Positions 1 through 11,086 of a stretch of 64,000 nt of DNA are shown here, piece by piece. A program made the translations under genes and the position numbers. A model generated the notes under the pieces. The model saw nothing but the letters and a program-made list of their open reading frames with translations, was not told the DNA's origin and made no database searches. This DNA comes from Cryptomeria japonica (Eukaryota; Streptophyta; Pinopsida; Cupressales; Cupressaceae), in assembly GCF_030272615.1 (NCBI RefSeq), contig NC_081412.1, positions 344,093,870-344,157,869 on the forward strand, given 5' to 3'. Positions within the stretch are counted from its first letter, which is position 1. Each line of letters starts with the position of its first letter.

Positions 1-1587
1 TCAATGTTCTGCTTCTACAACTACCCTCACTGCTCTCTTTAAGCAAATACTCTCTCTATCTAACTCTCTCTCAACAACCACATTCTATACTTCACAACCG
101 CTTCACACCTCTCTTCAGCATATTGTATATTATCTCTACACACACCATCAGTCAACTTGTTGAGATATCATTATTTTCCACCAACCAATGTCGAATCATA
201 TTTACAGCAACTGTTAGATTAGATTGACTTTGTACACATCATATTTTTCTTCTACTATAATCTTGAATATTTTATTCATGTCGGTTGTCTTGGAGGTCTG
301 TAACTGAAGAGATTTTATTCTCTATCCTGAATAAGATCTCAGATTAGCTGCTTGAATTAAATGCATCATATCTATCTTCAGATCTTTCTTTTTACTTGGA
401 TCACTAAGTTTATAAATCTTCCTCTATCCAAAATGATATGCAATCCTTCCTCGAGCCATACAGCCTACCTATAATTGGATCGCCATTAATGCGTTTTCCA
501 TCATCTATAGACCTACCCACATGAGATCCACAAATAGCATACTGAAATCCACCATCACCAACTTCTGCATCTTGGATTCATTCTCTATTCATCAAGGAGC
601 CACATGTCTTTATATTCTTCATTTAGGTCACTTGGTCAAGGTCAGTCATCAACCACGTAAGACTATAACAATTGGACTATAGTCATGGCATGCTTTGCAA
701 ACACATCAAGCTTATAATAAATACTTATGCCGATCTATTCTATCATTTGGATTTTTCTTTCCTCATGTTCATTGCCATAGTTATCTCAAACGAAGAACCT
801 CCAAGCCAAACAACCACATATCGGAATTACCATAACTATCGACATAGAGAATAACATGCTAGAACGACAATATAAGTCATTCTGATGACATACTGTCAAC
901 CTCCCTTTATCGACATAGGTATTCTGAAACTCAAACTCCATGGTGACAAACTTCATTGGCATAGGCCACCCAAAAATGCAAACTCATCGGAACAAAAAAC
1001 ACTATCAGATTAACATCTGGACACTAACCCATCAATACAAACTTATTTCAATGACCCAACATGAACAAGCATCAACATAACTATTCTGAATTCACAACTC
1101 CATAGTCTTTCAACATATCGGCATATGTTATTCTAATAAACTTATCAAGGGGTCTTCTCTTCATTTTCCTCTATCGAAATAGCGTACACTATCACCATTG
1201 TAATAATTTGTCATTCCACCTTCAATAGTTATTCTGATAGGTATCCTCGGTTTCCTGGTCACCATAGCTATTCTGATACAATAATATGAAAGTAGTTTAC
1301 TTTATTGACATAACACAAACTTGTTACGTTGCCTTTATCAGCTATTCTGATGTGTGTCTCTGCTTTGGTATTTGGCATTGCTATCCCAATCTGACAAAAT
1401 ACAAAAAGAGACTCCTCACAACTTGACATCGGCCTGACTTATTCTGATCAAACCACCAGAGCAACACAACACTTGATCAACTAAGTTATCCCAATACAAC
1501 CACTTCTGCAACCTGCAACACTTGTTTCTCTGCATCCTCTTGGCATCTTTATAGCACTTGTTGACATCAATGACAATAATCCTAACA
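1..1587 (-). repeat. Partial 3' LTR of copia-2
   Basis: Bases 1 to about 295 repeat 13660-13947 in the same orientation, which is the copia-2 5' LTR. The repeat ends at 1587 in CTAACA and is followed at once by a pyrimidine run that is a polypurine tract on the minus strand. That is the expected boundary of a minus-strand element's 3' LTR. The first 550 or so bases lie before the window, so the full LTR is probably near 2.1 kb, long for a copia element. The interior carries many copies of an imperfect palindromic motif (see findings). No gene is seen here. The open frames at 672-854 and 1416-1685 look like chance. Confidence 0.8.
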
Positions 1588-1755
1588 ATCTCCCCCTTTG
1601 GCATTGATGTCAACACACACAGCAATGCACACATGCATCTCTTTCTCACCCTTTGACAACAATGGCAAAGGGACCTGCACACCACCTACCATAAAACCTA
1701 TACACTTTTTCTCCTCCTTTGAAAGATGTTCAACCTAGAAAATGCCTGTCAGATG
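1588..1755 (-). other. Polypurine tract and 3' UTR of copia-2, left part
   Basis: On the minus strand the sequence just inside the LTR reads as a purine run containing GGGGGAG, the primer site for plus-strand DNA synthesis. The 3' UTR is interrupted at 1756 by copia-1 and resumes at 7716, where further GGGGGAG-type runs occur near 7801 and 7854. Confidence 0.7.
1751..1755. repeat. Target site duplication of copia-1, left copy
   Basis: AGATG here pairs with CGATG at 7716-7720. Four of five bases match, consistent with an old 5-bp copia duplication that has mutated once. Confidence 0.6.
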
Positions 1756-2916
1756 TGTTAGGATAATCGGTGAATAACTGAGAGGGGGGGGTGAATCAAT
1801 TGTTAATAGATTATATTAATCAAACCACTTTATAACCTTTAATCGAAGCACATAAACATTGAATACTGGAATAATAGAATAGATACTGGTAGGCAATAAA
1901 ACTTAAGAATGAAATAGAGAATTAACGCAATGCAACCATACCACATAACACCATGATTTGTATGTGGAAAACCCGGTAAAGGGAAAAACCACAGTGGGAA
2001 TCCTACCCACAATCAGATGATACTTCTGCAAAAAGTATGTGATACAATGAGGGGCCTACACATGCAGGAAGGCACACTTCCTGGAGCGTACTGTTCATTA
2101 CAAAAGAGTCTCACTAACTATAGAGAGGTTATAACCACCTCAAGATAATTGGCAAACAATCTAGAATAATGAATTATCAAAGATAGCATCTACCATGCCT
2201 GATTATAGTCTCGATTAAGCTCAATACCGAAGGCCTTTGACCTCTTTCTTAAACCCAATTCAATCACCTATGATCAACCAAATCTCCTTCGCATATAATA
2301 TTACATTCCATGACCATGATACTTATTTCATTCCCATTCCATATCATTCCATTATCTACAATGAGATCTTACATCAATTTATACAAACCCTGGTGTCTCC
2401 TCATCCCACCCACCCCGGGGCATGCTTTTCCAATCTATGACACATCGGCCAGACCTAAACCAATTAGGTTGGCCACCTAAAAGATATTACAATAAGATCA
2501 TTACATACATCCATATTACAATGATATGCCATATCGACTTTAGACCAAAACAACAATAACCAATCCATAAATCATCCCGGTAATGTGTAGAGAACACGTT
2601 AACATGATATCGGTCCATAAACTAGATAGGTACCGGACCTAATCTAGGTCCACCATGCTAAAGCGATGTCTTCAAATAGTTGAGGCACAATCAAGGATTA
2701 CCTTCTACATCCTGAAGCCGCACCAACACCACTTAGCATTCTGTCAAAGATTCTCAGTGAAAGCTCTGCCGGTTAAACCTTAAACCCTTACCAATAACAC
2801 AAGATCTTTTACCTGTAACCAAAACCTATCTTCCAGTAACAACCAAAATAGCTCATATTGACATCAATGACAAAACATAAATGCAACACATAATCAATTC
2901 ATCTATATTGCCAACA
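1756..2916 (-). repeat. Copia-1 3' LTR, 1161 bp
   Basis: The plus strand starts TGTTAG and ends CCAACA, the usual TG...CA ends, and a polypurine tract follows on its inner side. The same LTR family recurs at 6947-7715, 13948-15172, 37425-37622 and 47584-48490. About 60 bases near 2391-2450 are absent from the other copies. Confidence 0.85.
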
Positions 2917-3261
2917 ATCTCCCCCTTTGGCACTGATGGCAACACTAGATGTGAAAAACATCTAAGTACCAAGAAATGTCAAAAAAGTCTCCCCCTGTGG
3001 AAGACAACCAACAATCTCTTGAATATTAATAACTCTCCCCTTGTGAATAATATCTTTGTAAAGTTCTGAAATTATTTTTCACATCACTATCTCTCCCCCT
3101 TTGACATCAATGCCATAAATCTGACAAAAATATCAAAGCAAGAATATAAGCCTCTGAATCTCAAAGCTGACTACTCCCCCTGAGCAGTAGCACTACTCAT
3201 CAGTGCCAGAATGAATAGTATCTCTGATAATGCATGTCGGACTGATGCCAAACTAAATCAA
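2917..3261 (-). other. Copia-1 polypurine tracts and 3' UTR
   Basis: Besides the tract touching the LTR (2917-2931), the minus strand carries more GGGGAG or GGGGGAG runs near 2989, 3035, 3092 and 3175. Multiple polypurine tracts before the 3' LTR are a described Sirevirus trait. No coding sequence is seen. Confidence 0.6.
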
Positions 3262-4896
3262 TCAAAGCTCTATCGGAGGGGCAAAAACCCCTAACCTGTC
3301 TCTCAAATACTCAAATGATTCCTTAGACAATGGTTTAGTGAATATATATGCAATCTTCTCTTTAGTGTTCACATAAACCAATTTGACTTCCTTTTCTTCC
3401 ACCTTGTCCTTCAGAAAGTTATATTTTATTGATACGTGCTTAGTCTTAGACTGAAATACTAGATTATTAGACATGTCAATAGTTGCAGAGTTATCATAGT
3501 AGATACCTACCGGTTCACTACAATTTACCTTGATATCCTTCAACATTTGCTTCATCCACAAGAATTGAGTGCAATTAGTTGCTGCTGCAATATATTTAGC
3601 TTCTACAGTAGATAAAGAAATGCATGACTTTTTTTTGTTGATCCATGAAACCAATTTATTTCCAAGAAAGAAAGCTCCACCAGAAGTGCTCTTCTTGTCA
3701 TCAGTATCTCTTGCCCAATTTGAATCTGTATATGCACATAAAGTGAAGTCAGCATCTCTAGAATACCATAAGCCATATTCTGTTGTTCCTTGCAAATACT
3801 AGAATATCCTCTTTACTGCACATTCATGATTTTCTTTAGAATTACTTTGATATCTTGATATAATACTTATTGCATTCATAATATCTGGTCTAGTCCAAGT
3901 TAGATATAACAAACCACCAATCATAGATTTATACCTTTTCAGATTTACCGGTGTAGATGTGTCTTTGATAGATAATTTCTCACTTGTCACCATAGGAGTA
4001 CTTACCAGTTTGGAATTATCCATACCAAAATTCTTCAACAATTCCCTCAAATACTTAGCTTGACAGATAAATATGCCTTTGTCAGTTTGATTAATCTGCA
4101 AACCTAAGAAAAATCTCATCTCACCAATCATGGACATTTCAAATTCATTCTTCATCTTATTAGAGAATTCCATGCACAATTTATCTTCTCCTCCAAAAAT
4201 GATATCATCAACAAATACTTCAATAATCAGAATATCATCATTAGTGATCTTATAATATAAATTACTGTCAGCACTGCCTTTAGTAAAACCAAGCTTCAAA
4301 AGATATTCATACAACCTTGCATACCAAGCTCTAGGAGCTTGTTTCATACCATATAAAAATTTATTTAATCTGCAAACCATATCTTTATCATCTTTTAGTG
4401 AAAATCCATTAGGCTGCTCAATGTATACCTCTTCCTCAAGTTCACCATTCAAAAATGCATATTTAAAATACATTTGATAGACCTTACAGTTCTTATAAGT
4501 TGCATAGGCAAGAAATAGTCTAACAACTTAAATTCTAGCTATAGGTGCAAATGTCTCACCATAATTAATTCCTTCCATTTGAGAATATCCTTTACAAACC
4601 AATCTAGCCTTGTTTATTGCAGCTTGACCATCATCATTTAGTTTATTCCTAAAAACCCATTTAGTTCCAATAACATTCTTAATTTTAGGTTAGGGAACTA
4701 AAGTCCAAGTCTCATTCTTCTCTATCTAATCTAATTCATCTTCCATAGCCTTTAACCAATGTTTATCTTTACAAGCTTCAATAATAGATGTCAGTTCAAT
4801 TTAATAAATAAGACATACCTCTTTATTTGTCAGTCTTCTTCTTGTTATAACTTCCTTGTTCCTATCTCCAATGATTTGATCTTTAGAATGATTTAA
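3262..4896 (-). pseudogene. pol: Copia-1 reverse transcriptase and RNase H
   Basis: This is the C-terminal half of the copia polyprotein, which copies element RNA to DNA and removes the RNA strand. RT lies at about 3830-4700. The FVDD active-site box is intact, but the first RT aspartate (usual QMDVK box) reads MYFK near 4470. RNase H spans 3262-3795, with YTDSNW, VEAKYIA and DNSA boxes, and tyrosine replaces the last aspartate (IAYIFTKPL). The frame is continuous with integrase upstream but holds in-frame stops at 3799, around 4530, around 4690, around 4725 and around 4805. Several are glutamine or arginine codons turned into stops. It is inactive. Confidence 0.85.
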
Positions 4897-4902
4897 CCTT
4901 AC

Positions 4903-6060
4903 TTAAATTGGTGTCTTCTGAACTTCAGGTTCAACATTTTTATCATTAGCCACAGTTGAATTTTCTGATTGTACCAGTGTAACTATCTCCATTTCTTGTA
5001 CCGGTTGAGGCATTTGCAGTTCAATTATTATCATTTCCACTACCGGTTCCTTGTCATATGATATAGATTTATTTTTGTATTGCTCATCCACTTTCACATT
5101 TACGCTTTCCACAATTTTATGCAATCTTTTGTTATAACATCTATATGTTTTGCTTTGAATTGAATATCTAAGAAATATCCCTTCATCACATCTAGGATCA
5201 ACCTTCCCAATTGAATCATCCCTTTTAATATAACATTTACTTCCAAAAATACTGAAATATTTAATAGTAGGTGTATGTCCAAACCATAATTCATAAGGAG
5301 TCTTACCGGTTTCACCTTTGATATGAACTCTGTTGAATGTGTAGATTGTTGTACTCATCGCTTCTCTCTAGTAGATGTGAGACAATTTGGCTTCCATCAT
5401 CATATTTCTTGTTGCATCCAAAATGATTCTATTCTTCCTTTCTACTACTCCATTCTACTAAGGAATCCAAGGTGTAGATAACTGTCTCGTAATTCCATTT
5501 GTCTCACAATAACTATTAAACTCATGAGAAGGGAACTCACTTCCTTGATCTGATCTTAAACATTTGATTTTCAATCCAGTTTATGTTTCTACCTTATCTT
5601 TAAATATCTTGAATTTATCAAAGGCTTCAAACTTCTCCCTAAGAGAAGTCACCCACATCATTCTAGAATAATCATCAATTATCAACATGAAATACCTATC
5701 ACCTTGAAAGATTTTAGTCCTAGTTGGACCACATAAGTCAGTGTGAATCAAATTAAGTACGTCATTAGATTTATCATGTATTCTCTTAAAATAAGTTCTA
5801 ACTTGCTCTCCCAATTGACATTCCTTACATACTGGATTATAAGGCTTTATAATCTTAGGTATATCTCTAACTGCCTTTATTGAACTGATCTTAACAATAC
5901 CATCAAAATTAACATGACACGACCTCTTATGCCATAACCAACTCTCATCAATATGAGTAATAAAACATGTCTTATTACCAGTGTTCAAGTGAAAGATATT
6001 ACCTCCAGTCCAAGTACCAGTTGCAATCTCCAAACCAATTTTGTTAATGATTTCCCATTT
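4903..6060 (-). pseudogene. pol: Copia-1 integrase
   Basis: This is copia integrase, which inserts the cDNA into host DNA. The N-terminal zinc site is visible as a histidine pair (WHKRSCHVNF) followed by CKEC. The catalytic core has HTDLCGP (first Asp), SDQGSEF (second Asp) and NGVVERKN (Glu), so all three catalytic acids are still recognisable. The C-terminal part includes the YELWFG and KCYIKRDD regions typical of copia. Nonsense codons lie around 5580, around 5455 (two close together) and around 5370. The frame is shared with the protease upstream and RT downstream. Related copies are copia-5 (39441-44077) and the C-terminal piece in copia-6. Confidence 0.82.
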
Positions 6061-6946
6061 TCTATCTTTAAACTGAAGTTGGAAACCCTTGTCCACCAAT
6101 TGACCAACACTTAAAAGATTATTCTTTAAACCTTCTACATAATAGATATTATCAGTATTATGCTTTCCATCTAGAGAAATAATACCTCTACCTTTGATCA
6201 TACATTCTTTGTCATCTCCAAATCTAACTTGACCGCCATTGTATTCTTGTAGGGACAAAAATTTTCTTTTATCTCTAGTCATATGATGTGAGCATCCACT
6301 GTCAATTACCCATTCATCCTTGTCTTCAACTTTTTTTGCGAGCGCCTTTTCTTCATTCATGATAGCCAGTTCCAGATCATCTTCCTTTAAAGCATAGAAC
6401 ACCCATTCCTTTCCATTACCAGATCCACTAGTAGAGTCTATTGTTGGTTCATCCTCAGAGTCATCACTTAATCCTTCCTCATCTGCTATGTAGCATTGTT
6501 TACTTTTCTTGAATCTATATTTGTTCTGATTAGGCTTAAATGATTTCTTAACTCTTTCTTCAAATCTTGCATTCCATTCGGGACATCTAGATGCAAAATG
6601 ACCTATCTTATTACATGCAAAACATTTAAAAGGTGCTTTTCCTTCATACTTACTTCTTCTCGGTCCACTACGTACTCTTGTAGCAAATAAGTCTTCAAGT
6701 TGCTCAAATTATTCATCCTCTTTCCTCATATCTTCCAATTCGTTTGCATATAAGGCTTTCCAATCACTTTTATTGGTAGATGATGATCCATGAAAAGGAG
6801 GTTTAGACTTTATAGCTCTAGAAGATCCAAATTATTCAAGCTCAAAAGTAGATAATTTCCCAACCAGAATGTCTCTGTTAACTGAAATGTTTTCCATTGT
6901 TCTCAATTCATTAATTGCAGTTTCCATCATCTTGTAAGCCGGTGGA
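6061..6946 (-). pseudogene. gag-pol: Copia-1 C-terminal Gag and protease
   Basis: The 3' part of gag has one CCHC zinc knuckle (CFACNKIGHFASRC, near 6590-6640), which binds RNA in the particle. An acidic linker follows, then the retroviral-type aspartic protease signature WVIDSGCSHHM near 6290-6325 with the catalytic DSG intact, then the pre-integrase stretch. The N-terminal two-thirds of Gag is missing because the sequence jumps at about 6947 straight into LTR sequence. Two nonsense codons occur around 6710 and 6835. The complete equivalent in this window is copia-5 (44078-45330). Confidence 0.8.
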
Positions 6947-7715
6947 AGGGCCTACACATATAGAAAGGCACACTACCTAGAGTGTACTTCTCATTACAAA
7001 AGAGTCTCACTGACTATAGAGAGGTTATAACCACCTCAAGATAATTGGACATAATCCAGAATAATGAACTGTCAGAGATAGTATCTACCATGCCTGATTA
7101 CAATCCCGATTAAGATCAATACCAAAGGCCTTTGATCTTTTCCTTAAACCCAATTTGATCACCTACGATCAACCAAATATCCTTCGCATATAATATTACA
7201 TTCCATGACCATGCTACTTATTTTATTCCTATTCCATACCATTCCATGATCTACAATGAGATCTTACATCAATTTATACAAACCCTAAGACCTAGGCCAA
7301 TTAGGTCGGCTACCTAAAAGATATTACAATAAGATCATTACATACATCCATATTACAATGATATGCCATATCGACTTTAGACCAAAACAACAATATCCAA
7401 TCCATAAATCATCCTAGTAACATGTAGAGAACATGTTAACATGATACTAGTCCATAATCTAGATAGGTACCGGACCTAATCTAGGTCCACCATGCCAAAG
7501 TGATGTCTTTAATCAGTTGAGGCATGATCAAAGATCACCTTCTACATCCTGAAGCTGCACCAACACCACTTAGCATTCTGTCAAAGATTCTAAGTGAAAT
7601 CTCTACCAGTTAAACCTTAAACCCTTACCGGTAACACAAGACCTTTTACCAATAACCAAAATAGCTAGTGTTGACATCAATGCAACACAAAATTAATTCA
7701 TCCATATTGCCAACA
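6947..7715 (-). repeat. Copia-1 5' LTR remnant
   Basis: It matches the inner and outer part of the 3' LTR from about 2052 to 2916. The first 296 or so bases (plus-strand order) and the primer binding site are gone. It ends in CCAACA at 7715, directly before the right target duplication. Confidence 0.8.
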
Positions 7716-7886
7716 CGATGATATTTTCTATAGATTCTAGTAGATGAACCATTATTACAATATAGAAAGCACGTCACTATCACTTATAGAGATTGTAGAA
7801 CTCCCCCTAAGACAAACATGAGGTTCAAGGGTGAAAAATAGGAAAACAATATGCTCCCCCTGAACCATGAATCTCAAATCAATGCT
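7716..7886 (-). other. Copia-2 3' UTR, right part
   Basis: This is the continuation of the copia-2 3' UTR after copia-1, starting with the CGATG duplication copy (7716-7720). Two GGGGGAG-type purine runs on the minus strand lie near 7801 and 7854. No coding sequence is seen. Confidence 0.6.
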
Positions 7887-9539
7887 TTAAGTGCAGAAGG
7901 AGGGTGAGACAACACCCAATTTTTGTCTCAAGTACTCAAAATTGTCCTTGGGCAGTGGCTTGGTAAAAATGTCAACTATTTTCTCACTGGTACAAACATA
8001 TTCAACTTTCACTTCTTTCTCTGCAACCTTTTCCCTAAGAAAATGATATTTGATTACAATGTGCTTTATCTTAGAGTGCATGATAGGGTTCTTTGATATA
8101 TTTATTGCACTTGATTTGTCACACATGATGGGAATATGATCCAAAAAATCTACTTGAATGTCCTTCAAAGTTTTCTTCATCCACAAGACTTCTGAGTAAC
8201 TTGTAGCAGCAACAATATACTGTGCTTCAGCAGTTGATAGTGAAATTGACTCTTGCTTCTTGCTATGCCATGAAACTAATTTTTCTCCAAGGAATAAAGC
8301 TCCACCATTGGCACTCTTCCTATCATCTACACATCTTACCCAATCAACATCAGTATAGGCTTGCAAAGTGAAATTTCCTTTCTTTTGATACCATTAGCCA
8401 TAAGTAAGTGTTCCTTGCAGATACTTGAAAATTCTTCTAACAACATTTACATGTGATTTCTTTGGAGCAACTTGGAATCTAGCTACCATGCTTATTATTT
8501 TCACAATATTAGGCCTTGAAGTTGTGAGATATAATAGGCTACCAATTATGGATCTATACAAGGTCTGATCTACACTAGGTGACTCATCATCCTTGCTTAA
8601 TTTGCATCCTATCACCATGCAAGTAATAATCGGTTCGCTATCCTCCATTTGAAACTTCTTTAACATGTCCTTGGCATACTTGGTTTGAGAGATCAATATC
8701 CCCTTATTCTGTTGTGATATTTGCAAACCAATAAAATAAGATAACTCTCCAAGCATGGATATTTCAAATTCTAATTGCATCTGATCAGCAAATTCTTTGC
8801 ATACAACATCTTTGTTGCCTCCAAAGATGATATCATCTACATATACCACTATGATGATCATGTGGTCTCCATCTACCTTGATATATAATTTTTTGTCAGC
8901 ATTTCCTTTTCTAAAACCTTGCTGATGGAGGTACTTATCCAGCCTAGAATACCATACTCTAGGTGCATGCTTAAGACCATACAAATCTTTTCTCAATTTA
9001 CATACATAGTTCTCATCTTCATGTAGCTGAAAACCTTTAAGTTGTTCTATGTAGACGTCTTCTTCAATATTTCCATTCAAGAATGCGGACTTGACATCCA
9101 TTTGATATACTTTGTATCCTTTATGGGCTGAGAATGTCAAGAACATTTTGATTTCTTAAAGTCTTACAATTGGTGCAAATGTTTCCTCAAAATCTATCCC
9201 TTCAACCTGAGCATATCCCTTACACACAAGTATTGCTTTGTTTCTTATCACTTTGCCTTCTTCATTCATCTTGTTTCTATAAACCCATTTAGTCCCAATG
9301 ACATTCTTGTCTGCTAGCCTAGGAACCAAATCCCAACTCTTGTTCTTCTCTATTTGCTGCAACTCTTCTTCCATTTCCTTTATCCACTTTTCACTCTTGC
9401 TGGCCTCATCATATGTCTTGGGTTCCATTTTTGTCACAAGGCAAAAAATTACTTGCTCACTGTTCCTTCCTCTCCTTCTAGTTTTCACACCCTCATTTCT
9501 ATTGACTATGATTTGTTCTTCAGGGTGATTCTTTTGCAC
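7887..9539 (-). pseudogene. pol: Copia-2 reverse transcriptase and RNase H
   Basis: This is the best preserved RT in the window. It covers the linker to RT (9156-9539), the RT core (8394-9146) and RNase H (7887-8366), all in one frame with a stop near 9153 and another near 8392. RT keeps both catalytic boxes, QMDVKSAFLNG and VYVDDIIFG. RNase H shows YTDVDW, AEAQYIVA, CDKSSAIN (Asn replaced by Lys beside the Asp) and VDIFTKPLP. It differs clearly from copia-1, so copia-2 is a separate family. The frame changes upstream, between 9539 and 9656, relative to integrase. It is probably inactive because of the stops and the upstream frameshifts. Confidence 0.85.
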
Positions 9540-9655
9540 ATATCTATTTGGAGTCTTGTGGGTACTTCTTCTTGTTCACTTTCAGATTGCTCTTCATCTT
9601 CAACATGTGTCTCTTCAATCTGATTTATTATGCTCTATTTTCCTTTATGTAGATC

Positions 9656-10560
9656 TTAATCCACTCTTACATGTACACTCTCAATCATCTTCTTTAGCCT
9701 CTTGTTGAAACATTTATAGGCCTTGCTATGAGTTGAGTACACCAAGAAGATACCTTCATCAATTATTGAACCAAATCTTCCTAATCCATCTTCATCTTTT
9801 TTGATAAAGTATTTGCTGCAAAACACCTTGAAGTACTTCTTTGAGGGTTTCTCATACCATAATTCGTAAGGTGTCATTCTGTTATTCACTCTTAGCTGAA
9901 CTCTATTTAATGCATATCAATGGTATGTACTGCCTCCTTCCAATATATATCAAGTAGATTAGCTTCATTTAACATTGTCCTTGAGTGTCTTGTTTTTCCT
10001 TTCCACAACACCATTTTGTATTGGTGTCCTAGGAGCTGAATATTGTCTTTTGATTCCATGCCATTCAAAGTAGTCTTTAAATTTATTTGATGTGAATTCA
10101 CCTCCACGGTCTAATCTTAAACACTTCAGCTTGTAACCACTTTCTTTCTCAACCATCTTCTTGAAGATTTTGAATCTCTCAAATGCTTGTGATTTATCTT
10201 GGAAGAAGGTGACCCATGTCATTCTTGAGAAATCATCTATGAGAAGCATGAAGTATATTTCTCCATTTAGGGCTCTTGTTCTTGTAGGCCCACACAAATC
10301 AGTATGCACAATCTCTAAAGGCATTGTATTTGAGTACTCCTATGTCTTGAAACTCTCTTTAGTTTGTTTTCCTCTTTGACACTCATCACAGAAAGTGCTT
10401 GCTGGTTTGATAATATGAGGTATGTGCCTAACATACCCTCTCTTGCTCACTTTAACAAGATTATCAAAATGAATTTGACCAAGCCTTTTATTCCACAACC
10501 AACTTTCATCAACTTGTCCCATCATGCATTGGGACTAAAATCATTCTTTCAAGTTGTACA
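9656..10560 (-). pseudogene. pol: Copia-2 integrase
   Basis: This is copia integrase with the catalytic core boxes HTDLCGP, LDRGGEF and NGVVERKN, so the three catalytic acids are present. The zinc site is damaged: both histidines are replaced (WNKRLGQIHF instead of the usual WH...LGH pattern), although the CDEC cysteines remain. The C-terminal YELWYEKP and KYFIKKDED stretches are typical of copia. In-frame stops lie near 10340, 9962, 9955 and 9905, and the frame differs from that of RT downstream by an indel between 9540 and 9655. It lies between protease (10772-11086) and RT and would insert cDNA if intact. Confidence 0.8.
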
Positions 10561-11086
10561 AATTTCCATCTGTCCTTTTGCCTTAAGCAACAAGTTTGCT
10601 AGTGCTTTCCTTTTCTATTTCACATCCTCTTGAGTCAAAAGTGAACATGTATCTTTTGTCACACATCTGACTTACACTCAGCAAATTATGTTTTAGACCT
10701 TCCACATAATATGCATCATGAGATTTTTATTTTCTATTGATGTTTAGTGTTCCCTTTCTTTTTAACTTGATTTAAGAGTTGTCTCCAAACCTCATTGAGC
10801 CACCATTCCAATATTCAAACTTAATAAATTTCTTCTTATCACCAATTATGTGGTTGGAGCAGCCAATGTCTACTACCCATAAGTTTTTCCTTTCAGCATG
10901 CAGGGTAGTTTGAACAATCAAACTCGACTCAACTTGGTCCTTTTCCTTTTCTACCCATACTTGTTTTGATTCTTGCTCCTTCTTTACTATCACATTCTGA
11001 TTTGATTCTGTCTTTGGTTCTAAAGGTGAAATTTTCTTCTTTTGTTGGGGAGCTCTAAGCTTACAATGTTTTGCAATGTGGCCCAT
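10561..11086 (-). pseudogene. pol: Copia-2 protease region and second zinc knuckle
   Basis: A remnant of a CCHC knuckle (GHIAKHC, near 11060-11086) precedes a charged Lys/Glu linker and the copia protease core. The protease signature reads WVVDIGCSNHI near 10850-10880: the DSG triad has become DIG, which would weaken or abolish cleavage. The pre-integrase part (10561-10771) is degraded with stops. The frame matches integrase downstream but not the coiled-coil Gag part upstream, so there is an indel between 11087 and 11594. Confidence 0.7.

Larger units (their letters stand above)
1756..7715 (-). mobile_element. Copia-1, Ty1/copia retrotransposon (family A), 5.96 kb
   Basis: It is an LTR element running right to left, with the copia order gag, protease, integrase, RT, RNase H. 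Its 3' LTR is complete. The 5' part of gag, the primer binding site and the 3' end of the 5' LTR are missing in one deletion near 6947. It sits inside the 3' UTR of copia-2, flanked by a 5-bp near-duplication. Pol reads in a single frame broken only by nonsense codons. Several GGGGGAG runs before the 3' LTR recall the Sirevirus lineage, although no Sirevirus-specific domain was proven. It cannot move by itself. Confidence 0.85.
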
